A stretch of 64,000 bases of DNA from Bathynomus jamesi (GCA_023014485.1 JAJOZX010003311.1:186001-250000), one strand, 5' to 3'. Counted from the first letter of the stretch, positions 44,277 to 54,699 are shown. Numbers and translations: made by a program. Notes: generated from the sequence alone by a model not told the origin.

Positions 44277-44753
44277 GGATCACCTTATGATCAGGGCCAT
44301 AAGGCTAACTAACGAAAATATCACGGCTTAACCTAACCAATCGTTAGGTCAACTCTACGCCCTTGACGAATGGTTAAGTTAAGTGGTGATATTTTCTTTA
44401 GTTAGCCTTATAGATTCACAAAAATTTCATCACCGGAAATTTTATCGCCCGGGAAATTACATCGTAAAGAATTTTGATCGCAAGGAAAATACATCGCCAC
44501 ACCACCTAACCTAACCTTACTCCCATCTTACTTTCTTAAAACAGTCACCTGCATTTACGTCAAAAAGGGCCCAAAATGAGACACTTAATCATAATCTTAT
44601 AATTATCAGTCCCATGATCATTTAAAGCTTCGCATGTATAACTTATATGTATGTTTACAATTAACAATAACAATCATTTTTATTTGTATAAACAAATTTG
44701 CATAACAAAAGTTAAGAACATAAAATTATTAAATGAATTCAATGCAAATCTTG

Positions 44754-44809
<56 letters not shown>

Positions 44810-44972
44810 TTAGAAATTTTTTTTTTAAATTTTTAAAATTATTTTCTATTGCGCGGCGATGTATTTTCCTAGCGATGAAATTCTTGGAGATGAAATTGTC
44901 GCGATGAAATTTCCGGACACGGCCTTATAAGGCTAACTAACGAAGACTGGGGGCCTGATCTTCAGGTGATCC
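44277..44972. mobile_element. GG-terminal element with another element nested inside
   Basis: The ends GGATCACCTTATGATCAGGG and the inverse of GGATCACCTGAAGATCAGGC are flanked by an exact duplication AGTTTCTG (44269-44276, 44973-44980). The core arms are at 44299-44415 and 44928-44950. Confidence 0.85.
44414..44925. mobile_element. Nested element rich in GATGAAATT repeats
   Basis: The left side has repeated (A)AAATTTCATC, TTTTATCG and TACATCG modules; the right side has the inverse modules GCGATGTATTTTCC, GATGAAATT and GATGAAATTTCCGG. It lies inside the core of the GG element and contains a (TA)n run at 44757-44803. The limits are approximate. Confidence 0.55.
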
Positions 44973-45221
44973 AGTTTCTGGAAATTCCGATGTATTTAGG
45001 AAAGAATTGAAATTAAAACACTGATAAATTTATATCAATGTAATATATAGATGACAAAAGTTTTTTACAACCGATATTTCACAATACTTCAATACTTTCA
45101 TACAATACTTCACAAGAAGGACAGAACTGCAGATATAAATTCGAGCAAATTGTAACTAATGTGCTTCAAACTATGTAGAAACTTCTAAAATGGTGATAAA
45201 TTCTCACACGAGTCTATTTGC

Positions 45222-45252
<31 letters not shown>

Positions 45253-45479
45253 GAGGGGTCGCGCGTCTTAAAATACCTAAACGCCACCAAAGGCGAAAAC
45301 GTGTTTTTGATGGATATCACTATTTTCACCTTTCCTCTGTCGCGTGGTTTGGGTTATAATGACCTTACGACACTACAAGTATGGTTGAAAACCTTATGAA
45401 GCGAACTACTTTTTTCACCTCTATCGCCAGCCAAAAGTTCACCCAAAGTTCGGCATAATAAGAAAATCAAAAAATTTAA

Positions 45480-45510
<31 letters not shown>

Positions 45511-45705
45511 TATGAAAATCTATTCCAAAAACTCATCAACATCTTCATTAGCATACTTACAGTAGAACTCTAATTTAGCCAAAAATGAACGTTCTACCTC
45601 AATTAATAACAGAGATACTATTGCCAGAATATTGCTGAACTTTGGGGGCGATTTCTGGCGAGTTTTAATTTTGGCGCTTAGGTACCGTAAGACGCGGGAC
45701 CCCTC
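45253..45705. mobile_element. TIR element with GAGGGGTC termini between TA runs
   Basis: The ends GAGGGGTCGCGCGTCTTA and the inverse of GAGGGGTCCCGCGTCTTA are followed by TACCTAARCGCCA on both sides. (TA)n flanks each end, so a TA target is plausible (pogo-like). No transposase remains. Confidence 0.7.
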
Positions 45706-45778
45706 ATATATATATATATATATATATATTGTAAACCATATGATAGATGGACAAAATTGTCTTAGAATTACTTACAAT

Positions 45779-45977
45779 GGATCACCTGAAGATCAGGGCC
45801 CCCAGCCTTCGTTAGTTAGTCTTATAAGGCTAACTAACGAAAATATCACGACTTAACCTAACCAATCGTTAGGGGTCCTTGACGAATGGTTACCGTACGT
45901 TAAGACGTGATATTTTCGTTAGTTAGCCTTATAAGGCTAACTAACGAAGGCTGGGGGCCCTGATCTTCAGGTGATCC
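45779..45977. mobile_element. GG-terminal element (GGATCACCTGAAGATC), most complete palindrome
   Basis: The ends GGATCACCTGAAGATCAGGG and its inverse are perfect, and the exact duplication is CTTACAAT (45771-45778, 45978-45985). Both arms keep the full order: terminus, GGGGGCCC, CTTCGTTAGTTAG, CTTATAAGG, CGAAAATATCACGACTTAACC. This is the best reference copy. Confidence 0.9.
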
Positions 45978-45985
45978 CTTACAAT

Positions 45986-47102
45986 AATACCTCACATATA
46001 AAAAGATAACTATTTATCAATTTACATAAATAAGTCGGTTTTTTTTTCCCAATTTTCTGCGGTGTAAAAAGAGACCTAAAAATAGGCTACACTCTTTTAT
46101 CGAAACCCTGTTATTTCTCCAAAGATTATTTGACTGAATTGAATTACGTATACAATAATTCTCACAAATTTACATTAATTTGTAAACAAAAAAAAACAAA
46201 AACAAAAAAAACAAAACCAAAGGAGTTGAAAATGACCTCAAAAGATAAAATCAATTCTTAGAATGAGGTTTGGAAGGTAAAAAAAAAAAAAAAAAAAAAA
46301 TTCTTAATTACTCGTAATGAACCCAAATCCGTTTTCTGTTAATGACAGGGGAAATTAAAGTAATTATAAAACCAAACTTCTCCCCCTCCTCACAATCCCC
46401 ACCTCCACTACTAATCCCCCCACAACTAATCCCCCCACAACTAATCTCTTCCCCTCCCCGAGCTCCAATATGATTTTTTGCAACATTTTCTTTATATTTC
46501 TAAGCGGCAAAATTTCCATAATGTTGCAAGCGTGTATAGTTTGCATTATCAATTAATTATAATGAGAATATAAATATTAAAAATATTAATAAAATAGATA
46601 TTTTTAATAAAGAGGATATTAATATTTTTATTGTTATTATTAAATATTTAAGTTTCTGGAATGAAATTTTGACCGTATTCGAAATCTAGGCCCCGCAGCG
46701 AGCTGGAGTTTCTGTCGAACGAAATTAGAAAATGGTAAAAGTAATTAGTTTAACTGGAGGGGTTACGGAGGCTGAGTAAATTAGGGGGAAGGACTTGGAA
46801 AGGAAGGGTGAAAAAAAAAAAGCGAAACTTAGGAATTAAGAGGTCGTACCCGGGTCCCCCTAAGTCAGGACACACACACATATATACTGTATATATGTAT
46901 ATATATAGAGAGAGAGAGAGAAAGTAATTTTGTTATTTTTCTAAAGATTTTGTTCTAAGTAGGGGTGAGTGTGCCCCAAAGGTCATCTGAGCCAGAGGAG
47001 AAACATGGTAAATGGCCGTCTCAACCCCACCGATGTCATATGCTGAAAGCGAACCCAAAGCCTCACTGCTCAGGCCTCAGAGTCCGCCACCGTAATCATT
47101 AA
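45986..47102. other. Unassigned, low-complexity tracts
   Basis: It includes poly-A (46280-46300), CCCCCACAACTAAT repeats (46410-46445) and TA/GA runs (46880-46920). No gene recognised. Confidence 0.5.
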
Positions 47103-47585
47103 GGGGCCATTCCAAAACCACGTGGTCCTTATTTGACCACCAAGGGCCACATGGGGGAGGGAGTCTTGACGTTTAACCACGTGGCCAATACTAAGCATTA
47201 AAATATTGTTTATAATATTGTTTATCATATTATCATATATACTGTATATATATATCGTAAAGTGCAGAAAATTGGAGAAGCGTTGAATGTTTATAAAGCG
47301 AAATTGGGTGTACGTTTATTTCGCAAAATTCTACAAGATTCGAATCTTTAACGTTCATGAAACACAAATTGGCCATACTTTTAATTTGATTATTTTTAAT
47401 TCGCTTTATTTTAATTTGCATTTTTATTTACATAAGATTAAGAAGGGGTGGGGGGGGTGACATCGGAAGGCCACGTGGTTTTGGAGGGGGGGGGGGGTAA
47501 GTCATTGGTCACAAATGACCACAAGGGGTGGGGGATCGGGTTTGAAAACCACCTGTAAAAGGACCACGTAGTTTTTGAATGACCC
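47103..47585. mobile_element. TIR element with GGGGCCATTCCAAAACCACG termini
   Basis: The left end GGGGCCATTCCAAAACCACG and the right end (inverse of CGGGTCATTCAAAAACTACG) share GTGGTCCTT next inward. The left flank is TTAA and the right flank TAAG, so a TTAA target is possible. Several CCACGTGG palindromes lie inside. No protein remains. Confidence 0.55.
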
Positions 47586-47751
47586 GTAAGCTGCCGGACA
47601 CTCGAGATATATGAATTAATTAAGAGTTAAAAAGCTTGTAATTTTTTAAATTAAAAAGTTACAAAAATATTTCAAGCCAAAAAGATAAATTTGGTTTGCT
47701 ATATTAAATAATAATAATAATAATAACCCAAATATTGTTCTTGCGAATGTA

Positions 47752-48091
47752 CAGGGTGTCCACAATGTCTTGTAACCCCAGTAAAATACTAACTAATTTT
47801 CGTTTTTCTTTCACACCCATTTATCACTGATGCTCTGCCAATTCTTGGTTTATGTTTTGTAGTTCCTGTTGCGAACAGTTTCTTTTCCCATCTCAACAGA
47901 GTTCTTTTTAGAGGGGCCGCACGGTTGAAACTTGAATCGGTCCCGGAAGTCAGCACGAATATGTTCAATGGTTTTGCCATTACGTGGTCGCTCATGGACT
48001 CGGGTACTAGCCAATATGCGTTAGTCAATCGTATAGTTGCTGCTATCACATTCATATTTTACTAGGGTGACAAGACATTGTGGACACCCTG
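47752..48091 (-). mobile_element. Tc1/mariner element, 340 bp
   Basis: The terminal repeats are CAGGGTGTCCACAATGTCTT and its inverse, with TA flanks. A minus-strand remnant of the transposase N-terminus (ERPRNGKTIEHIRADFRDRF in shifted phase) shows it is a deletion derivative. Confidence 0.85.
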
Positions 48092-48491
48092 TAGATATAC
48101 CAAACAGACAATAATTCTATTATTTCCATGAAAAGGCCGAAGGAAACTTTTAAATAATTTTATTATTATATCACTTGCTTTGGGCGCTTTATAGCATGTA
48201 AAACACGGCAAACTTTACATGCAAGCAAGGATATCGGAACAGGATTAAAGAAAATTGTATTCATACAACGTTCGTAATAGAAGCTTTTTACCGAATTAAT
48301 CGTAATAAAATATAAATCTCTTTGTCACGGTGCTTATGCCAATGATTTCTTTAATAGACTGAAGCGGAAATACCAAATAGGAAAGGATTACGGTAATCTT
48401 CTCAAATTACATGTTTTCTCGGAGGGGATAAATGGTAGGTCTATTTACCATATAATCAGGAAAAAAGGATAGGGATTTTTTCTTAAAAGGA

Positions 48492-48500
<9 letters not shown>
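48092..48500. other. Unassigned sequence
   Basis: No feature recognised before the (CT)n run at 48498-48527. Confidence 0.5.
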
Positions 48501-48519
<19 letters not shown>

Positions 48520-48531
<12 letters not shown>

Positions 48532-48691
48532 GATCAGTTCAAGAAAAGGTTAGATCAAATCTTGCACACTATTTGAGTGTATAGAAAATTTTCCCTGGCA
48601 CCCGTTGCCATTGGTACCTCCTCGGTATGGGCCACAAGGCCTTTTGAGGTACTTCTTTTCCTTATAACTCTCTCTCTCTCTCTCTCTCTCG
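48520..48691 (+). pseudogene. CR1-type LINE 3' end
   Basis: VDQFKKRLDQILHTI and a stop match the very C-terminus of CR1-type reverse transcriptase proteins. A 3' UTR of about 110 bp leads into (CT)n (48668-48690). (CT)n also precedes it, so it is a short 5'-truncated piece. Confidence 0.55.
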
Positions 48692-48692
48692 A

Positions 48693-48891
48693 AAACGAAA
48701 CTGTGTTGTTTGGCTCGCCCATTGTTAAGCATATGGATAAAGAATTATGTTTAAGAAATAGAGTAAAACAAGAGCCAATTTGCGTGCCAGGCACTAAAAT
48801 AGATAGAATTGAACAAGGAGTAAAGATTTTAAAGATGGAAACTGCAAATCCGCTATTTAATTTCTCACGTTGGAGGGAACGATTTGTATAA
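48693..48891 (+). other. Open frame of unknown origin
   Basis: After the (CT)n run, 66 codons read ENETVLFGSPIVKHMDKELC, then VPGTKIDRIEQGVKILKMET and FSRWRERFV before TAA. Composition is protein-like. I do not recognise it; it may be an exon remnant or part of a repeat. Confidence 0.25.
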
Positions 48892-49364
48892 TTTTCGTAG
48901 AAAGACAGAAGCGGGAGCGCAGCCAGGATTTTACAAAGGGGGGCCCCAAGCCAGTGATCGTTACCAACAGCATTGGTCTACACGCACACACAAGGGCGGA
49001 TCCAGAAGTCCATCTGCCCCCCTGGGCACCCCCTCCCCCTTGCCTGCGCTACTGGACAGACGATTTCTTAGCTAAATATCGAAGTTTAATTAAACCCTTC
49101 TAAGTAAAGCAATTTACTTCAACACTAGAGTTCGTTAACTTTTAGTCAGATTTTAACTGGGAAGATTTGTTCATTCAAGATGGCGTTCATTTGAATGTAA
49201 TTCGCGACTCGGGAGATTGATTGATCAAAAAGTGAGTAAGATTTATTTAACACTTAAACAAGATAAAATAGTTCTCTCTCGTTTAGGAAATGTAACTCGC
49301 CGGCCTCAGGGAAACTCAACGCGTGTACAGGAACAAACAGTAACGTAAAGAATAGTTTAAAAAG
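48892..49364. other. Unassigned, with a GGCGGATCCAG repeat end
   Basis: GGGCGGATCCAGAAGTCCAT near 48988 and the GGGGGGCCCC context resemble ends of interspersed DNA elements (compare 55724). Confidence 0.4.
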
Positions 49365-49526
49365 GGGTCATCTGAATATCAGGGCCCCCAGCCTTCTTTA
49401 GTTAGCCCTATAAGCCCTATAACTGTACGCCCATGACGATTGGTTAGGTTAAGCCGTAATATTTTCGTTAGTTAGCCTTATAAGGCTAACTAACGAAGGC
49501 TGGGGACCCTGATCTTCGGGTGATCC
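49365..49526. mobile_element. GG-terminal element (diverged GGATCACC termini)
   Basis: The left end GGGTCATCTGAATATCAGGG and the right end inverse of GGATCACCCGAAGATCAGGG surround a shortened core with GATTGGTTAGGTTAAGCCG. The flanks TTAAAAAG and GAAATGTA do not match. Confidence 0.65.
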
Positions 49527-49529
49527 GAA

Positions 49530-49968
49530 ATGTATAACATTTTAAATAGCATAATTACCCATAAGGAATCAATTATTGTCGTGGACTTTAACTGCCCAAA
49601 CATTAATTTTATTATCTTAAACAGCGATGCTGTGGGTCTACGTTTCATAGATTTTCTACAAAATAAATTTCTTTTTCAAAAGGTGTCAGATCCTACCCGC
49701 GGTGAGAATATTTTAGACTTAGTTTTAATAAATGATAATTTAGCTCAAAATGTAGACGTCGGAGAAAGTTTATGCAATAGCTGTCTTACGTTTTTCGGTT
49801 AATGTTAAAGAACTTTCTGGTGCCTGATTTTAGGAGAGCAAATCCCGCTGACTTTAGAGCTTCATTAACTTCAGTAAATTGGGATGAACTGTTAGCGGTA
49901 GATAGTGTTTTTAGCATGTGAAATAATTTCAATATATTCATAAATTTAAATGAATGCTGTGTACTGTA
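49530..49968 (+). pseudogene. CR1-type LINE endonuclease fragment
   Basis: The open frame reads ESIIVVDFNCPNINFIILNS, FIDFLQNKFLFQKVSDPTRG and ENILDLVLINDNLAQNVDVGE. These are the distal motifs of the AP endonuclease; the usual GDFN is VDFN here. Beyond 49802 the linker continues in other phases to 49968, where a mariner is inserted. Confidence 0.85.
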
Positions 49969-50683
49969 CAGGGTGTTCGAAAAGTCCCGTCACCACCTAT
50001 AAAATGTACATATTGTAATACCAATTTTATTTTTGTGTGATTAATTGTAGTTATATGTGGGAGGTGTAATTTAAGAAACGAGTCACTAGCAACAATTACT
50101 TAAATTACAGTAAATACAGTTACTAATGAAGAATATTTGTGTGTGCACTTAATTCATTAAGAAATGACGTGCGGTATGGTTTCATGGCGAGATCTTTTGT
50201 CATGTGATCTCTCATTGTGGACATATTGTGGACATGGGGACTGCAAGTTCTTGTGATCGTTTCCGAAGTGATTTTTCGGTGAACGAGCCACCGATGCAAT
50301 CACACCTTCACATTGCTCTACTCGCGTTGTTGGTTTTCCCGACCGTGGTCTGTCGTTGATGGAGCAAGTTTCAAACAGCTTTTTCTCACAGGGTAATACC
50401 GTCTTGTTTGGTAGTGCAGCCTTAGTGAATCTTGCGATGAAATCATTCCGGATATCATGCATCGTTTTGCCAGTATGTGACCTTTCACGAGCCCATGCGC
50501 TCATCACTATCCTTTCCTCCAGAGTGTAAGTGGACTGGTCTGCCATTGTTCACACAACTCTAATACCTAGAAAAGAAAAAAAAGTCAATGACACATATAA
50601 ATTCAATCAATCACACAAAAATAAAATTGGTATTACAATATGTACATTTTTGTAGTGGGTGATGGGACTTTCCGAACACCCTG
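49969..50683 (-). mobile_element. Tc1/mariner element (CAGGGTGTTCGAAAAGTCCC), copy 2
   Basis: Same family as 42776-43652, about 95 percent identical at the ends. The left flank is TA but the right flank is TCGATG, so the TA duplication is lost on that side. The minus-strand transposase remnant (50546-50157) begins MADQSTYTLEERIVMSAWAR and lacks the catalytic domain. Confidence 0.9.
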
Positions 50684-50905
50684 TCGATGTCAATTTAGTG
50701 AATAAATTTTCTAAATTTGCCGATGATACTAAAATTGTGGGTAAAACAACTAATTTACTAGACAGAGAGAATTTACAGGGTGATCTTAATAATTTAGTAG
50801 AGTGGTTTAATAAGTGGCAAATAACGTATATAAATGTAAAGTCATGCATATACGTTACAACAACAGTAAATTTAACTACACTATGGGAAATAGTGTATTA
50901 AAATG
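50684..50905 (+). pseudogene. CR1-type LINE RT fragment beyond the mariner
   Basis: VDVNLVNKFSKFADDTKIVG contains the catalytic FADD box, followed by GDLNNLVEWFNKWQITYINV. It continues the same LINE as 49530-49968, but about 250 codons of linker and RT between them are missing. Confidence 0.8.
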
Positions 50906-51029
50906 AGGTGAAACTCCCAAAATAGCTAATTAAATTAATTTAGGCAGCCACTCCTCTCCCCCCGCCTTGTTTCTTTCCCTATGGATGGGAACGACGCAAT
51001 GTAACTCGCTATATGATAAATCTTCAGTA

Positions 51030-51500
51030 CGGAGGCTTTGGTGAGCCAAGGAGAAATGATGCAACGATAAAATGATGATTTCTTGTACGTAATAAATAAA
51101 TTAAAAAAATCCTTTAAAAAATTGCATAACGTAGATTAGATTAGTAGTTTAGTATTAATGCTATCCTTTATTTTCCGCTGTCTTCTAATGCGTAACTGAG
51201 TACACGAGATAAGTGTACGCATGGTGTGAATGAACTCTGAAGCTATTTTCTTCATTATACTTTTTCCTACTTTCCTATAATTTTTCTTTCCCCACTATTT
51301 TCTGTCAGCAGTGGCTGGCGGAGGAGGGAGAGAGTTTTGTCTGTTCTATACTTTTCTATTACTGCTATTCCTATATAAAAGATTTACACATCTATGAGTG
51401 TAAGCATGGTATAAGATTTTAGTTTTTCATATTACTATTTATAACTTTTCTATTTTCTTCTTGGGCTAACCTAGAGTGAATCTGAGGATCTTTATTAGCG
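51030..51500 (+). repeat. Interspersed repeat of unknown class (copy 2)
   Basis: This copy is inverse to 33690-34160. Blocks include GAAATGATGCAACGATAAAA, GATAAGTGTACGCATGGTGT and CCACTATTTTCTGTCAGCAG. It may be a SINE-like or LTR-like repeat; no termini were identified. Confidence 0.7.
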
Positions 51501-52009
51501 TGGAACTCTCTCTTTCTTAAGAAAAATACACATCTTCACCTATTGTTCCTGGTGATTACACGCGTTTGATCGAGTGTCCATTGATCGTGAAAATTTGTTT
51601 TCCAGTAAAATTAACTTGCCAGTAAAGTGATATATCATAGTTACAATAGTGTTCGGTGCCCTCATACTTAATTTACCTTGATTTACTATTTAATTACAGT
51701 TAAATTCCTTTATTTGTTTAACGAAGTTATAGTTAAGGTGACCAACTTGGTGCCATAAAACGTTTTTGGCACGTGTCTGAGAAATATTTTCGCGATACTT
51801 ATCCCTTCCGAGGTGGGTAAGCACATGTTAAAGCAGTCAAAGTATAACGTGGTTCCTTAAGGCTTGTTTGGTTTTAGTCTTGAAGATTGTATTCGAGTCA
51901 GGTAGGCAGACAGTGTGAAAAAACGGTCACATTCTTAAAAATAGAAAGTGTTCTTTCATGTTTGCATTTCTTGTTACTTAAGTATTGTTAACCACAATAA
52001 AAATAGAAT
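51501..52009. other. Unassigned, possibly CR1 5' UTR
   Basis: It directly precedes a CR1 ORF1, so it may be its 5' UTR; nothing in the sequence proves this. Confidence 0.35.
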
Positions 52010-52780
52010 ATGACGGGACCAGGAAAACTAAAAGCCGAGTGCTTTAAATGTAAAGTTCAAAATTGGTGTGTTGACTTTCCCGAAGGTAATTTCAACGATT
52101 TTACAACTTTGAGTGTATGCTTGTTTTGTAGACTTAGAGAAAACCATGTACAGAAAGTTAAAGAGCTAAAGGAAATTCTAAAAATCTTGAAGATAGGATT
52201 GTGGCACTGGAAATCCAAACCAGTGGATTAGGCCAGAGAGAAAACCCAACATCGGATATAAACTCTAAGGTTAAACGTTTAGAACAAAGCATAGCCCATT
52301 TGGAAAGTGAGTAGTCCAAAAAGTAAGATAAATGATAGAGAATTCAAAGTAGTCAAAAAATAAAAAATTCGAACCCATTACCATAAAAAATAGGTTTGAC
52401 TTACTTGCTGACAAAGAGGAGGAGTCCATTTTAATTGGGGATTCTTTAGTCAGAAATCAAGTGGACTTTTTTGGAGCAAAACACGTGACCAAGAGAAAAC
52501 TTAGATAAATGCAAAAAACTTCACTTTTTTCTACGTGAAGGTCAAAATATGATAATAAAAAACCCACTCTAATAGACAGAGTTTATTTCCACAACAGTTT
52601 CGATGCCCACTGGCATCCTCTTCAGGTGGATACAGAAAAACGAATTCGTTTTTCTGTATCCACCTGAAGAGGATGCCAGTGGGTATCGAAACTGTTGTGG
52701 AAATAAACTCTGTCTATTAGAGTGGGTTTTTATTAAGAAAACTTAGATGTTTTCCACAATATTATTAATGATTTAGTAAT
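52010..52780 (+). pseudogene. CR1-type LINE ORF1 (zinc finger, coiled coil, GDS esterase start)
   Basis: The start MTGPGKLKAECFKCKVQNWC leads into a cysteine cluster (CFKCK, C near 20, CLFC near 41). After a frameshift near 52190 a heptad-rich segment follows (NSKVKRLEQSIAHLES). Further on ESILIGDSLVRNQVDFF matches the GDS motif of the SGNH esterase domain found in CR1 ORF1 proteins. The frame is cut at 52506 by a Penelope-type palindrome and resumes at KRKLRCFPQYY. Confidence 0.7.
52507..52735. mobile_element. Penelope-type palindrome inserted in CR1 ORF1
   Basis: The element is two inverse copies of CACTCTAATAGACAGAGTTT, TTCCACAACAGTTTCGATGC and CATCCTCTTCAGGTGGATAC joined at 52649. It is flanked by an exact 13-bp duplication AGAAAACTTAGAT (52494-52506, 52736-52748). 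On the plus strand CTGA, AGAG, the stem GATGCC/GGTATC and GAAAC form a hammerhead-like order. No coding capacity. Confidence 0.8.
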
Positions 52781-52796
52781 CATTTTCAAATAATCA

Positions 52797-53060
52797 TTCG
52801 AATTAGGGAAAGTTCCAACCAACTGGAAATTAGCAAATGTAACATCAATCTTTAAAAAGGGAGATAGGCAAAAATCCTTGTAATTACCGCCCGATCAGTT
52901 TAACGTCATTTGTCGACAAGCTGTTGGAATCTATTATTATAGAGAGGATTATGTATCAAATCGAATCAAACAGTTTAATTTTTTATTCTCAACATGGATT
53001 CAGGCGACATACATCTTGTCTAACAAACCTATCAGAATTTTTCAATATGTATACTTTATA
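52797..53060 (+). pseudogene. CR1-type LINE RT fragment
   Basis: GKVPTNWKLANVTSIFKKGD is followed, after a frameshift, by NYRPISLTS-like sequence and DKLLESIIIERIMYQIE, then FYSQHGFRRHTSCLTNLSEF. These are the first RT blocks. The endonuclease that should lie upstream is absent, so the element carries a deletion after ORF1. Confidence 0.8.
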
Positions 53061-53529
53061 TCAATGCTTCTCAACCTTTTCCGACATCATTGGAATACAC
53101 CCCACTTCAAATACAGTGGAAAAAGTAATATATTTTTATTTTTCAGTGCTCATTATCCACACTACCAATGTGGATCTGTGGAACAGTTTCAGTTTGGGAA
53201 AAGTCTTTTCATCAGATGTAATTAAATTAAATGACGAAGGAAAAACATAGCTGGGAGGAGGAGAGGGGAATTAAGATATCTTAATGTGTGCAACCTGCTA
53301 CAAAATTGCCGTTGCGATAGCCAGAACAGGACAGTAGTGCCGGGGGAAAATGAGTCTCTTTCGACAGAGCTTACGACAAACGCTTTCAAGCAGAGCAGAT
53401 GGCAGGTAGGGCGTCTCTTCAGGTGCGTCTCTTCAGGTAGTGCTCATGGGGGGGGGGGGAAGTATCTTGGAGCAGAGTCGACTGTAAACGAGTCTGTTCG
53501 AGATCGGGTAACCTCGACGCAAACAATTT
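53061..53529. other. Unassigned, with a hAT-like end
   Basis: CAATGCTTCTCAACCTTTTC at 53067 resembles a hAT-type terminus; the interior is not recognised. A G run is at 53449-53458. Confidence 0.4.
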
Positions 53530-54108
53530 AAAGATAGTTGTTTAATGCGATGTCTATTGGAAATAGATTTGACAAATTTGAAGTACCAACCACGGTTAAA
53601 AATTTTGACGTCATTGCGATAGCCGAGAATTTGGGTACATACGTCTACTCGGGATTGGATTTCAAAGGAGAGTTCCAGCTTAAGGGATAGAAAATATTTC
53701 ATAAAGACAGGGCATACAGCGGGGCCGAGGGGAAATGGGATTCCTTACTTTGAAGAAAGTTTATATCCTGTAATAAAATCCCTCGACACTGCATGCAAAA
53801 TTAGTTGAGTCGCAAAATTTTCAAAATAGGTCTTTCTGCGCAATACTAGCAAATAGAAAATTTCACCAGTATTACACTGGTTAAACCATAGAGGGAAAAC
53901 TAGATTTTATTACGAATGACTTTAACTGTGGTAGGACAGACTGGGAATTCAAATCTGCTGGTGTCGTAGATGATTACTTATTGACCCAATGGGTGTGGAA
54001 AACCACGAGAGGGAACAATATTTTAGAGCTGATGCTGATTACCGAAGACAACCTGATATCTGATCTGGCAGTTTGCGAACCCTTACGAAACAGCAATCAC
54101 AGTATAGT
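53530..54108 (+). pseudogene. CR1-type LINE endonuclease, disrupted
   Basis: The beginning reads NAMSIGNRFDKFEVPTTVKN and FDVIAIAENLGTYV, with the catalytic E region as AIAEN (usually ITET). After a degraded middle, FITNDFNCGRTDWEF, RGNNILELMLITEDNLISDL and CEPLRNSNHSIV carry the later motifs, including the N--H near the active site. The frame stops at 54108 at the start of a GGCGGATTAAG repeat. Confidence 0.8.
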
Positions 54109-54690
54109 CAGAGGCGGATTAAGACACCTCGTGGCCCCGGGGCAATGAAGAATATGGGGGCCCTTTTCTATAGTTTTTATTAACAATACATGTACATGTA
54201 CAGTACATAGTACATTTACACGAATTATATGTACGGTGCTCAGGCTAATTGAGAAACAAACTTAAAAGAACCTTAACACAGTGTATTTTGTCATTTGCCA
54301 AAACCAAACAGTATTAAACAAACTTTACTTTAGAGCCTATAAAACATAAAATAAAACAGGGAATTTGTCAGTTTGTTTACTCTGTCATATTTAATCAAAG
54401 AAGTTTGCGAAATCTTGAATTATATCGAAACTCAGTTGAATAGGGGCCCCCTCTCAAGCATGGGAGCCTGAGAGGTAAAAGTTTCATTTAGAGCAATGGT
54501 CCTTAACCTGGGATAGTTACTACCCGGGAGGTAATTCGGTCTTTTTCGGGGGATAACGAGCTGGCACCACTGTCTAAAAAAAAAGCTGAGTTATGGTTTC
54601 CCTAAAATTTTGTTATTCTTGCCTCAATTCCTTTTTTCATATTCGCCATTTAAAAGGGGGAAAGGGGCTACTCATGGGGTAACAGTACGA
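54108..54690. repeat. Interspersed DNA element end (CAGAGGCGGATTAAG)
   Basis: CAGAGGCGGATTAAGACACC at 54108 is the same repeat as at 19766 and cuts the LINE. A second end-like sequence CAATGGTCCTTAACCTGGG is at 54494. No complete pair of ends was established. Confidence 0.45.
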
Positions 54691-54699
54691 ATCTAGTTA

